Origin: Apus apus
Taxonomy: Eukaryota > Chordata > Aves > Apodiformes > Apodidae
DNA: 64,000 bases
Direction of reading: 5' to 3'
Assembly (NCBI RefSeq): GCF_020740795.1
Contig: NC_067285.1
Coordinates: 14,500,001 to 14,564,000 of the forward strand
The notes under the pieces are model-generated. The model was not told the origin of the DNA and ran no database searches. It saw only the letters and a list, made by a program, of their open reading frames with translations. This document shows positions 20,008-32,000 of the stretch, piece after piece. Numbering within the stretch: the stretch's first letter is position 1; each line of letters begins with the position of its first letter. The position numbers were made by a program, and so were the translations under genes.

Positions 20008-23000
20008 GTAGGCGGCGGCGCGGTGCGGCGGGCCGCGCTGTGACACGTGGAGGCCGGGGCGGCTCCCGCGGCGGCGGCAGCAGCACCACGTGTGCGGGAG
20101 CGGGCCTGCCGCGCCGGCGGCGGACGGGGGGCCGCTGTCCGTGCTGGGGGCGCCCCTCCCGCGGGCGGAGCGGCGTGCACGGTGCTCTGCCGCCGGGGTC
20201 GGGTGCCGGCAGCACCGGCGCGGGGAGTCCCCGGGGCGGGAGTGCCGCGGTACGGCCCCAGGACCGGCCGGGACGGGGGTCTCGGTGTCCCCCGCGGAAG
20301 ATGACACCCAGTCCCTGGGGAGCGGCGGCCACGGGGGCGCCGGCTGGGTGTCCCCCCAGCCCGCTGCGGCCCCTCCATCCCGGCGCCGCCCTCCGCCACC
20401 TGCAGCGGAGGGGGCGGTTTGGGGCACCGGCACCGGCCGGTTTCGGTGGCCATGGCTCCGGGTGGAGCAAGGACGCGCGTGCTCCCGGGCGGGGGAGCTT
20501 CCCCGAGCTTCAGCGGGGGCTTTTCCCCGGGGGAAACGGGGGTTTAGCCCGGGACAAGCGTCTCCCGCTCCCGGGCGGGTCTGGTGCGCGGTGCTGCTAC
20601 CGGCGGTGTCGCCAGGTCCCGGCGACCCTGCCGGTGCTGGGTGCGGGTGCGCTGCTGTCAGGACGGGGTGCGAGGGGTGCAGCACCCCTGGACGGGACTC
20701 GAGGGCACCTGCACTGTGTGTTGGTTGGGATTTCGGGGAATCCCACGTTTCTGCCCCTCCCAGGGTGCTCCTGCCTGGCCCGGGGGGGGACTGCGGGAGA
20801 GACCCCCGCGCCCGGGCAGGGGGACACCAGGCACTTCTTGCCGCTCTTTGACCCAGGTGGAGCGATCTGCTTTTGGGGAGGAGAGGTGTGTTCCCACTTG
20901 ACGCTTCTCAAAGGCAGCTAAGGATTGCACGGAGCATCCTCTGCTAGAGCCGTACCAACCGGCTGGGGCCCCCAGATTCCCAGGCCCATGCCACGGGCAG
21001 CAGCCCCATGCCCACGGCGACAGCTTTGGCCAGGTGCGAGCTGCCCTGGCCCTCTGCCCGGAGCTGGAGCCCAGCCGGAGCGCCGTGGAGAGGATGGCCG
21101 CCCTCTGCTTGGGGCGTAGCCCCGGCACGACACGCCGAGCACACGTGTCACCCGGCCGGCAACTTGGACAGGCAGGGGCCTCAGGACCACAGCAGCGAGC
21201 ACAGCATCCCCGGCTCCGGTTGGGTGCTACAGGAGCTGGTGGCCATGCTCAGGCCATCTCTGTTGGCTATTGCCTCAGATCCCAGCTTCCCATGTGTCTG
21301 AAGCTCGCTCTGGGGCCGTGGGCTTCCTTGCTTCCCCCCTGAGCTGGGGGGAACACGGGTCTCTGGCCAGAAGGAGGGTGAGCAGGGATGTGGGAGCAGG
21401 CTGAGCTGGTTCATACCCCTGCACAAGCGGCCAGGGCTGAAGGAGGTGCCCGGCCCCAGGTAGATCAAAGGGAGTCCTGGGGGAATGCACCCTCATTCAC
21501 TGGTGACTCACTGTGGGACTCCTTGTTGCAAGGCGCTGAGTCAAAGGATTGGAGGAGGACTTGGAAGATCACCCGGCTGCCCTCCCTCCCTCCCGGGCTG
21601 TGAGCAGGAGCTGCAGGAAGAGGCCATTTTTGTGGGAGGATTTTCTTTCCCTCCCTCCAAATGTCCAGCATGGGTCATGGCTGCAAGCTTCTAATTAGCT
21701 GCTGCCTTTGGGGAAAGTCAGGCGTGTAGCAAGATGGGTGAGAGCATCCCCTGGACTCTGGTTCCATCATCCAGCAAGGGGTGACCCAGCCTCTGTGTCC
21801 CTGAGTTGCTGATGTTCCATGAGATCCCTCCCGCTGGCTTCTCCAGCCGACACTGCTGACTCAGGGCTGCATGCTGGTGCTGGGTGTGTGAGCCTGGATG
21901 TGTTTTCCTGCTTCTCCCTGTATCTCCAGGAGGATTGGCTGGGAATCGCGACAGTCTAGACGGCTGCTGGGCTCTGCACCGGGCTCTGACCGGCAGCCAG
22001 CGCTGGCCGAAGGAGGGGGCTGGGGATGCTGAGTGGTAAAACTGCTCGGTAGCCTGGTCGGCATGGCAGGGTGGAGCAGTGCCCCAGCGTCACCAGTGGA
22101 CTCTGCTTCTGGATGGAGAGCCCTAGGAGAGTGTGCCCAGGCTGCCAAGCTGCTTGCCAAGCCCAAGGGCACTGCAGCCTCCTGCTCTTTGGTGCTGCCA
22201 TGTCAGCACACAGTGACAGGCTGGGGGGATTTGGGCCAGCTGGCTGCGGGGCATTGCTGTGGGGGTCCTGGCTTTGATGTCCAGCCTGGTCCTGGGATGC
22301 CTGTGCTGCAGGGTTGCACAGGGCTTGTTGCTGGCTGTGCTGTGGCTAGAGGTGCCTGCCGTGTCTGATGAGGGCAAGTCTCTGAAAAGCCCCTAGGGTT
22401 AGGGCACATGGCTTTGGTGCTGCCACATTTTAGGAAACAACTATTTAGTGAAATGCCTGCTCTCCCTTTGGTGTGTCCCAAATGGAACGGACGGCAGATG
22501 AGACGTGTATGCACTGATCAAGATTTTTTGCACTTGATGTTGGGGTCTCAACTCTTCAGATTTCAAATTTCAGGCAGGTCTTGTATGGGGGAGGAGGCAT
22601 TTTGTCTTGCTTGGGCTCAGGCTTGTGTAAGCTGCGCACCTGTGAGAAACGCAGGTGAGCAGCATCAGATGCATGTCCCCCACAGTCCAGACAAATTTCC
22701 CCCATGCTGCTGTGGGAGGAGAATGTGTTGCTGTGTGCTCCCCATCAGCTTTGGGAAGGAGATGTGCTCTCCCAGGGCTACGTCCTTGGTGCCCTTATCT
22801 TCCCTGCCTGCATTATCTCTGCCTAAGTCCATCTGCAAACAGGAATTCACATCCTGTCTTGTGCCGGCGACACGCCTGTGCTGCTGCTCTGCTTCTAGCA
22901 GAGGCTGCGTGTCTGGTGGCTCTGCTCAGCCAGGGGCTGCAGTCCCTGCCCTTGTCTGGCATCTTGTTTTTCCTGGCTGCCCTGCAGCACTGGGTTGCAT

Positions 23001-26000
23001 GGCACAGTAGAGTGTAGTGCAAACACCTTTCTGAACTTGTCAGGTGGTACCCAAACATCCCTGGAGCTGACTGGGGGTCTGGAAAGGATGTGGGGCTGGG
23101 AATTTGAAGGGAGAACAGCAGCAAAGCCAGTTTGATCCCAGATCACGAGCACAGCCCATGTCCTCTTGTAGCCTGCAGCAGAGGTGTCAGGATAGGGCCC
23201 TGGCAGTGGCCACTGGCTGCATCCCTGTTGCTGACTCCCATGCTTTTGTTATGAATTTCGTAATGTTTTTTGGGCTTATCTGAACTGCCGACAACTGAAG
23301 TCAGAGGAGCGCGTGACAGTCCTTGGGGTGGAGGGAGCCTGCTGTCCCCTCCCTGTCCAGCACAAGCAGTGCATGGTGTCTGGCAGAGCCTGGGAATTGC
23401 TGGGAATTTATTGATTCATCTTTCCCAATCCTACAGCTGCGGAGCAAATTGAGTGGGAGTTTTCAGTGTGGCAGCATCCTTGGTGGTCAGAAGGTTCTTG
23501 GGCTGAAAGTGGCACGGGGCCTTGTGCAGTGGGGTGGACTGGCCCAAACCTCTCCCAGAAAGCAAGGCGAGAAGGTCCCCTGTGGCATCTTCCAACCAGC
23601 AGCGTGGTGATGTCCCGCCTGCCCCCCCTGCATGTTTGGGGGTGCAGCAGTGACCTTGGCCACTGTTTGCAGCACAGGCTTTTGGGAGCCCACGTGTGCT
23701 GCAGAGGAGATAGTGCAGGTAGTGCTGCTTCGCAAAGTGCTTACCTGGCTCCCCGTGCTCCTTGACAGTGCTTTTCCCTCGAGGAGGATAACCTGAGCTT
23801 AACGTCACTGGATGCACAAACCATCTTGGAAGCTGAAGAGGTCCTGGGGACGATGCAGAACTATCTCGACTCCTCTGTGATCTCCATCATTGAGGACCTC
23901 TCTCTGAGTGAGGTGGGCATGGGAAGTGGTGGCTGGCTTGGCTCCAGCTGTGGCGGGAGTGGCAGCAGCATCCCCCGTGGCTGTGCCCCAACCCCCTCTG
24001 AGACCACCCCTACCCTTGCAGCAGAGCAAGGCCTGCCTGGACGCACAGAATGAGCTGTCCTTGCTGACTGCCATCACAGAGATCCTGGACAGCACGGATG
24101 ATGAGACCCTGTCTCCCTTCGACACCATCATGGATATGGAGCTGCTAACCTCGCCTCGGGAGCGGGAGAATCCCTCGGTAAGTTCTGGGGCAGAGCCAGC
24201 CCGACCCCAAAACAGGTGGGAAGATGTTCAGGCAGAGCTCTGCCACATCCTAGCACTGAGGTGCCCTGAAGTGGTAGGACCCTGGTCCCCAGCACCTTGG
24301 GATGGTTCCCATGACCAGCAGTGTGACAGAAGGGCTGAACCACACCCCTGGGACTCCAGTGTTGGCTTGGAGGGCTGTGTCTTCACCTTGAGTTTTGGAG
24401 TAGAGACAGAGATGTGTAGGAGGCTCTGGGGAGCAATTTGTCCCCTTCTTCTCAGACCCATGTGCCATGGGTGAAATAGGGCTGAGACTGGTTGTTGTTG
24501 GCAGCTGCAGGGCTGGGGGTGGCTGTCCCTCTGGCTGCAGAAACCTGCCTGTGCCTCATCCTCTCTCTATCTCTCCAGTTTCAGAAGTTTCTTAGCTTGT
24601 CCCGTCCGTCGCTGGAGTGCGAGAGCCCTGCCCTTGAGCAGTCCAAGGCTCTCAGGCCTCTGAGCAGCAGCAGTGTCTCTGTGGTTGGGAAGGTGAGCAG
24701 GGGAAGCTGAGGGAGTGTCATCAGGGTGGTGATGGGGTAACTGTGTCTTGCTGCTGCCCCTCGGCCACCCTGCCTGCCTGGCACAGGCATCCTAACCCAG
24801 AAGTGATGCTTGTGCAGGGCATTGGCGGCAGTGGGAGCAGGGGCTGCCCTGGCTGGTGGGTGTTCTGGGACTAAGGATGCTGTGGGTGCCCCCATGGAGC
24901 TGGTGGGTTTCCAGCTCTGTTGTGTCTTACTGGGAGGGTCAAACATGTTCCAGATTTTCAACTGATTGTGGGCTTTGCTGCAGAGTTGCAGCAGCTCCAG
25001 CGTGTGCCTGGGGGTCTCTGGTGAAAACCCAGGAGCTGACACTTGCTCTGGTTCCCATTCCTAGACTGACACAGAGCTGGTTTGGGACCGTGCTTCTCAT
25101 AGCCTTGAAGACCTGGCACTGTCAAAGAAGCAAGTCTGCAGCACCCCGAGGGTAGAGAGGAAGCTGGGCCGGCACTGGGCCCGAGAGCAGCCCCTGCCGC
25201 AGCGCAGTGATGGGGAAGAAGAGGAGGAGGAGGCTGCCTTGAGTCCTGAGCTAGACAGCAGCATGCAGACTGGGGAGTATTGCATGAGTGGGGCCAGGAC
25301 AGTGCTGGAGGATTGTGAAGACCCCTGCATCATCAACACAGGTGATGTGTCCCTGAGTGAGCTGGTGAAGTCCATGCACCCGTACTGTCTGCCCACCTTC
25401 ACTGTGTGCCTGGACCCCGAGACCGAGCCAGTGGCCAAGGAGCTCCTGAGTGGTCCTGTCTTACTAGAAATTGTGCCTGGTGAGGGGGAGAGCATGGAGA
25501 TCCCCGTAGTTCTGCAGCCACTGGCCCCCAGCTTCCCTCATCTGGAGTCACAGCTCCTGGGAGCAGAGGAGGGTACCGGGGAGGCAGTCCCAGTGGATCA
25601 AGAGGAGATGCCAGGAGCTTCAGCCCAGGAAAATGGGGTGGAGGAGGAGAAGGGGGAGAAGCTACCTGGGAAGGAGTCCTCCAGCACTACCCTGAAGACT
25701 GCATCCCGACCGAAGACAGCGGTGCCTGGAGCATGGAGACCCAACAGCAGATCCCGACGCAGTACAGAGGCCCCAGCGGGTGGCAAACGCGAGGGCTCCA
25801 AGAAAGGACGCGGCCGAGAGAGAGCAAGGAAGAGTCGGAAAAAGAAAGCAGAGGAGGACCAAAGCAAGCAGGCCAGGCCAGGCAGGGACTGTGTGGCCCA
25901 CTGCCCTCGCTCAGCTGGCTCTGGACAACCCCCAGGCCAGCCACTCAACAGTCAGCGGCGGGCAACACGTCCCTCTGTCCAGGTCTCAGACTTCTTGGCA

Positions 26001-29000
26001 CGGCAGCTGGAGCAAGCCCGGAAGGAGGGGAAGATGGAGCTGTGTGCTGAGCAAGCACCACTGCCCCCACGCAGGCATCGGAGCATGGCGGGGGTCTCCC
26101 TGTCTGAGAAAGTGCAGCAGGAACCGCAGAAGGAGCCAGTGCCAGAAACTGTGAGTGCGGCTCTGGAGAAGGCTGAGTCTGTGGTGCCTCCAGAGAAGAC
26201 TGCACTGAATGCAGAGGAGCTGGCAGCAGCAGACTCTCCTGGCCCAGTGGACCTGGCTGAGGGCAAAGGGGATGCACAGTTGGCTGCCAGACAGGGCAGC
26301 AGGGTCTTGGAAGCCACCTCTTCACTCCCAGAGCAAGGCGTGGGGCTGGAATCCCCCCAGAGCCTACCAGCAGTAGAGCCAAGCAAGAGCCTGCCCAAGG
26401 AAGCCAAGCCCAAGGCCCTGAGCCTTCGGGAATACCGCATCCGCATGCTGCACCGCCAGCCCAGCCCAAGCGGTGCGAAGGATGGAGAGAAGCAAGCAGC
26501 CAGCAAGTGGCCCAGCATCCCTGAGCCTCCAACAGAGCTGGCAGAGATCCCCTGTCTGGTGTCACCCATGCGCCCTGCCACCGAAGCAACCAGCGCTCAG
26601 AAGAGCCCGGAGAAACCAGCCAGCCCTGCTTCTGTCACTTTTGCTGGCAAAGCTCCTGCTGCTCTGGCTTCAGCTCTGCCACCTGCCGCAGCCGTGCCAC
26701 CTGCCATGGCTCCACCACCCCTGTCAACACCAATGCCTTTTGTCATGCCAAACATGCCCCCAGCCGCTGGGGCAGCCCCCACCGGGATGCCACCAGCCTC
26801 TGCTGGTGCTTATGCCCTTTACCCACCAGTGCCTTCCTGGCCCTGCTTCAGCCCGCAGCCCGTGGGCTGCCATGGTTTGCCCCCGCCACCCAGCACTTGC
26901 TCCCCCAGTACTTTTCATGTGGTGCCTGGCCTCCCGCCTCCAGCCGTGGCTTGGCCCCCACCAGCCGTGCCTCCCCCGCCTTCATTTGGCCCAGGGGCTC
27001 CATATGCCCCTGTGGGGTGGGCACCACCATCATACTGGCCCAGAATCCCTGTGCCACCACCAGTGCCTCCCCTGGGGTACGGGGACCCTGGAGCAGGGCT
27101 GCAGGGTGCTGCCGCCTTCCCAGCTGGTGGCCACCCCAGCACAGCCCTCCTGCACGGGCAGCCTCCTGCTGCCCCAGTACTCAGCTGCTCGGAGCCACCA
27201 GCCTTCCACATCCAGCCACCCACTGCCCTGACCAGTGAGATGGGGGCTGCAGGTGGCCCAGCCAGGCAAGCAACCAGCAGCAGCAGGGTGTCGGACCCCA
27301 GGAGGCAAGCACGGCTGGCTGGGGAGAGCTCCCTCCCTAAGGCCCCTCTGGCCACTGCCCAGCCCATGGCAGCCCCATCAGCTGCTGCTGCCCAGCCCAG
27401 CAGGGTCCCTCCTGCAGCACCAGCTCAGCACATAGCAGGCCCCCAGGTTGCCCCCACCCAGCCTCTGGAGGAGCCCTCAGGTGTAGCCCCTACCCAGCTC
27501 CCAAAGACTCCCCCAGCTGCCATTTGTTGCCCTGCAGAGGTGTCCCCTGCGGCTGGCCCTGCTGGGGAGTCCCCTGATACCCACCCCATTGAGGAGTCCG
27601 CAGGGCCGAGCAAGGAGGCAGAGGAGAAAGCCCTGCTGGAGCCTAGGCCAGCTGTTGGGCCAGAGCTACCCACCCAGAAATCCATCTCCCAGGCTGTGCC
27701 ACCACCACCAAAAGCAGGCCGAGAGAGCAGCCTGTCCACCAAGGCACCTGTCACACGGCTATGGAGGCACCAGCCACTCCTCAGCCCAGCGCAGCCCAGC
27801 GACAGCAGCAAGGACATCGTGCAAGCCTTCATCAGTGAGATTGGTGAGCAGGGGGGCTATGGGTCACTGGGTGGGCATCACCATCTGGGGAGGCTGTAGT
27901 GCTGCTGGTGGCCGTGGGTAGTGGGACTGGTTTCTGGCACTTCTGGGGACAAGGGTGGCAAAGTTGCACCTGCAGGCTTGCAGTCTCTTCCCAGCACTCT
28001 GCCAGATGTTGCCTCCAGTGGATGGTCTGAGCTGGCTGTGCCCAAACTGGTCCTCCTGGAGCGGCAGAGCTGGGTGCTCCTGTCTTCACTGCAGGAGACT
28101 GCTCTGCACTTGGCCCATCACCCGGGGAGGCTGATGCAGAGGGAGGATGGGGCTGGGGTGCATCCCTGTGGTGCTGTGGGGATTTTGGCTGACCTGACTT
28201 GCTGTGCTCTCTCCCTGGCCCAGGGATCGAAGCCACTGACCTGTCCAGCCTGCTGGAGCAGTTTGAGAAGTCTGAAGGTGCGGTTGCAGGGTGCAGGGCT
28301 GTCCCCACGGGGCTCCCTTCGTGCTACATTGGCCTTCCCAGGCTGCCCATTCTCCCTGCAGTGGGGTGGGAGTGGGGGAGCTAGGATGCTGCTGCCTACA
28401 GGCTGGTGTTACCCTGACTGTGTGTCTTGTCCTGGGTGTTCCTCTGTCTCCATCTCTTTCCTGGCCTGTGAAAGTGTTTTCAGGGGTCCCTGAGGTAGCA
28501 AAGGGGGTGGTGAAAAGCCTGGGAAAGAGGGGGAACTTGCAGCAGCTTTCTTCAAGTTCTTGAGCATCGTGAAACCTCTCCCTGGTGTGCTCTGTGTCTG
28601 TCCAGATCTGCTAGGTCTGTCCCCTGCCCCTCCAGCCCCAGCCTTTCCCTACCTCACCCACTTACTCTCATTTCAGGCAAGAAGGAGGAGGCTCCTGTGC
28701 AGCCCCCTGAGGACAGACGGCCTGTGGTGAGCTCTGGGTGAGTACTGAGACCTTCACAGCCAGTGGTCCACTGTGGAGCCTGGCAAAAGGCTGGGCCCTG
28801 CCTTCAGTGGGGGCATGGGTGAGCTCTCTGTTCTAGCAGGGTCCAGACTGTGCCAGGAGCTTCATCCACAGGCCTAGGAGGAGCTGAGCCCCTCATTGGA
28901 CTGGGGGCCAGAGTTGGCACCGAGAAGGAAAAATTAGGGAAGCAGTGAAGGGCATGACCTGGCAGTGCAAGCTCCATCCTTGCAGCTCTCCCAGATCTCT

Positions 29001-32000
29001 CTTCCCCCTGTCTGGGCTGGGGGGGCAGCTTGGGCAGGTGCCCCAGGAGTGGGTACTGGGCTTTGGCTGCTGTGTTTGACAAAGCTTTCCCCTTCTTAGG
29101 CCCGAGACCCAGCAGGACAGGAAGCCTCTGGACAGCCTGCAGGCCTCTGAGCTGGCCAATGTGGCAGGTAATGCCTGTGTCTGGGCAGTGACTGTCGTGG
29201 AACTGGGGGAGACTCCAGGGCTTGAGGAGAGGTGGGCAGGGTGGAGAGCCCTGGCTGGGTGGGTTGCAGGGAGGGGCTGCTCTTGAAAGACCTCTGGTGC
29301 TCCCACAGGCCTCACTCCCCCAGCGACTCCCCCCCACCAGCTCTGGAAGCCATTGCCTGCTGTCTTTCTGCTGGCCAAGGCCAAGTCACCCAGGTCTGTG
29401 CCCCCAGAAGGGCCCCAGAAGACAACCAAGCTGACAAAAGCCAAGCTGCTGCCTGCAAGCAAGCTCCAGGGAAAGTGCCTGGCATCGGCCCCTGTGGTCT
29501 CAGCCCCCAGCCATGTCTGCTCTGGAGACCATGACTACTGCATCCCAGGTGTGGCACAACCGGAGAGCAATGGCAGCCCCAGCACACAGCCCCCCACCGA
29601 GGGTGGCTCCCGCTGGAACGTCAAACACCACCGGGACATCACTATCAAACCCATCTCCTCCTTAACCAAACGGACGCTGGAGCAGCCCGAGCCCACCCCG
29701 CAAGCCCCCACCACCACCGTGGGGCCCAGCCAAGAGCCCCTGGCTTCAGCCTGCGTAGCCCCCCTGGATTATCGGACTAGTGTCCCCAGCAAGTCTGCTG
29801 CTGACTGCAGCAGCCCCCCCACCTCGGTGCTCCTGTCTCCAGCTGCATCTCCCTGCCGGGACAAGGAGATGCAGACCCCCAGCACCCAGCCCAGCAGTGC
29901 TGCTGCCAAGAGGTCCCTGCGCTGCTATCGGAGACCTCAGGACTCACCCAGCCCGTCTGCCAGCAGCTGGAGGGCTGGCCGGAGTCGTGCCAGCCGCTCT
30001 TTCAGCTCCAGTTCAGATGGAGCTAGTGAGTCCTCATCTTCATCGTCATCCTCATCCTCCCGATCCCGGTCCCGGTCATTCTCCCCGCCGCCCAAGCGGT
30101 GGCGAAGGTGAGTGTTGGAATATCTGTCTGCTTGCTCTGTGGGCCATTGTCTGGTGGCCAGTCTTTTGCAAGGATGGCCAGGCAGGTTTTTATGGATCTA
30201 ATTGATGTTTGTATTTGATCTTTTTGTCCTTGGGGTCCTTCTGAGGAGGTGACTGGCTCGCACAGACTGAGGGAACTGCTGTGATAGCCTGTCAGTGGGT
30301 GTCTTGCAGGATCCCACGTCTGCACAGGTGTGCCTACAAAGCCACCGCTGAGCCAGGCTTCTGTTCCTCTTGAAACACCGTGGTACAAGTCTTTGGCTGC
30401 ACCTTGGCCTTTGGATGCTTTTTCTGGCTGCTGGTGCAGCCCGAGATGTAGGAATGAGAGGAGCCACAGTGGAGCCCTTGAGGGAGCTGCTGGAGGCAAG
30501 CAGAGGAAAACCTGTCTAGCTTGGCTGCCTCAGGGATTCCCTGTGCTCCTCATGGAGGTGGCTGCGTAGGAAAGTGGGGCAGCTTGGTCTCTGTGGGTTG
30601 CCTTTCTTTTGGATTCCTTGTGCACCTGAGCCAAGCATAGCCTGTCTCAGCTGGGGTGGGAGGCACTGGAGATGACTAGGGATCCCTCATCTACCCTTCC
30701 CTGGGTGTTCAGCCAATTCTGGAGACATCCCAGGTCACCAGGCATAAGGGACTTGTCCAATCAAGGCCACTCCTATCGGTGGCTCATAGGGGTGGAGGCT
30801 GGAGCTGGAACGGACACTTACATAGTGCCATATCCCAGGGATGTGCAGCTCAGGCACTTGCCCTGTCTGGCTTGGGTTTCAGCAAGTGCAGTTAGCCCTG
30901 TGCTGGGAAACATCTCCACAGACTGTGCCATCCTGACCTGCTGTCCTTCCGGAGAATATCTGGCAGTGCCAGGCAGCACTTCCTGCTTGGGACCTATGGT
31001 GCAGACCACCTGTGGGCAGCATGTTTAGAGAGGGACCCTGCTGCTGGCTGGAGGCAGCACAGCTTGATCCCAGAGGCCTTTCAGTCCAGCTGCCCTTAAG
31101 CTTTGCCTGACCCTGCCAGAGAAGCTCTTGTGGGCAGGAGGATGTTGGCACAGAAGCCCAGCCCTGTCCCAGGACATGCCACAGCACTCAGTGTGTTTGG
31201 AGGCCTGTTCGGTCTCCATTCACAGGGCTGTTGAGTACATGGCAGATGTCATGGCTCCAGTGTCATCCTGTGCACAATGTGGCGCTCAGCACAGCAGCCC
31301 CAGCCCCATGACTATGTCTTGTTCTTCAGAGGCTGTGTCTGGTGTGAGCCTGCTCCTGTTTTGCTGTGGTGTTTGGAGCCACGTGGAGCAACATCTCTGT
31401 AGTGTCATTACTGACAAACAGACTCAGGCAGAGGTTTCCATAGCCCAGCTCACCCTGGGGATGGGTCCTGTCCAAGTGGAGTTCTGGGTTCTATGGGGAA
31501 GATGGAGGTTTTTTCTTCTCTGGAGCCTTGTGGGGCTGGTTATGAGGAGGGCTGGGCACTGAGCTATGTCTCTCCATTCTCCAGGTACCGCTCAAGATGT
31601 TCCCGCAGCTCCTCCTCCCGCTCCAGCTGTGGATCATGTGGCAGGTCCCGGGGCAGGTCTTCATCCTCATCATCAACATCCTCCTACTCATCCAGGTCCA
31701 CATCCTGTAGCCAGTCCCGATCCCGCTCCCCCTCACCCTGCAGGAGGAGTAACAGGCGGAGAAGGTGAGTATGGCCACCCTGCAGGGATGTGAGCTCCCT
31801 GGACTCATCTCCTGGGCTCCTGGGTCCCAGACAGGGATGGATCTACTCTTTCAGTATCTCCGTTGTATCTGGGTTCACTCTCTCCTGGCACCCGCCATGA
31901 CCCTGTAGCTCATGTGTCTGGTTTCTGCCCCACCAGATACAGTTATGATGCACAGGACCACTACCAAAGGCAGAGGATCCTCCAGAAGGAACGTGCAATA

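Larger units (their letters stand above)
19140..20700 (+). promoter_or_regulatory. PPRC1: PPRC1 promoter / CpG island
   Basis: CpG-dense, TATA-less island spanning exon 1. Visible motifs upstream of the ATG are GC boxes (GGGGCGGGGCGGGG near 19760), a ZNF143/THAP11-type motif (19790-19802), an E-box GTCACGTG (19818-19825, USF/MYC/TFE3 class) and three YY1-type AAGATGG elements at 19622, 19658 and 19863. This architecture is typical of housekeeping genes of nuclear-mitochondrial control. The TSS is not placed. Confidence 0.75.

Noticed and set aside
19142-20470. 442-codon minus frame opposite PPRC1 exon 1
   Set aside because: CpG-island composition artefact; it has no motif and lies antisense to a supported exon.
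27844-27899. Extension of PPRC1 exon 5 to the in-frame stop
   Set aside because: Residues after Ile-Gly diverge from all PRC proteins at a GTGAGC donor; it is read-through into intron 5.
28722-28727. Alternative donor GTG|GTGAGC in PPRC1 exon 7
   Set aside because: Would leave phase 0 and break the frame into exon 8; the GTGAGT 15 bases later fits.
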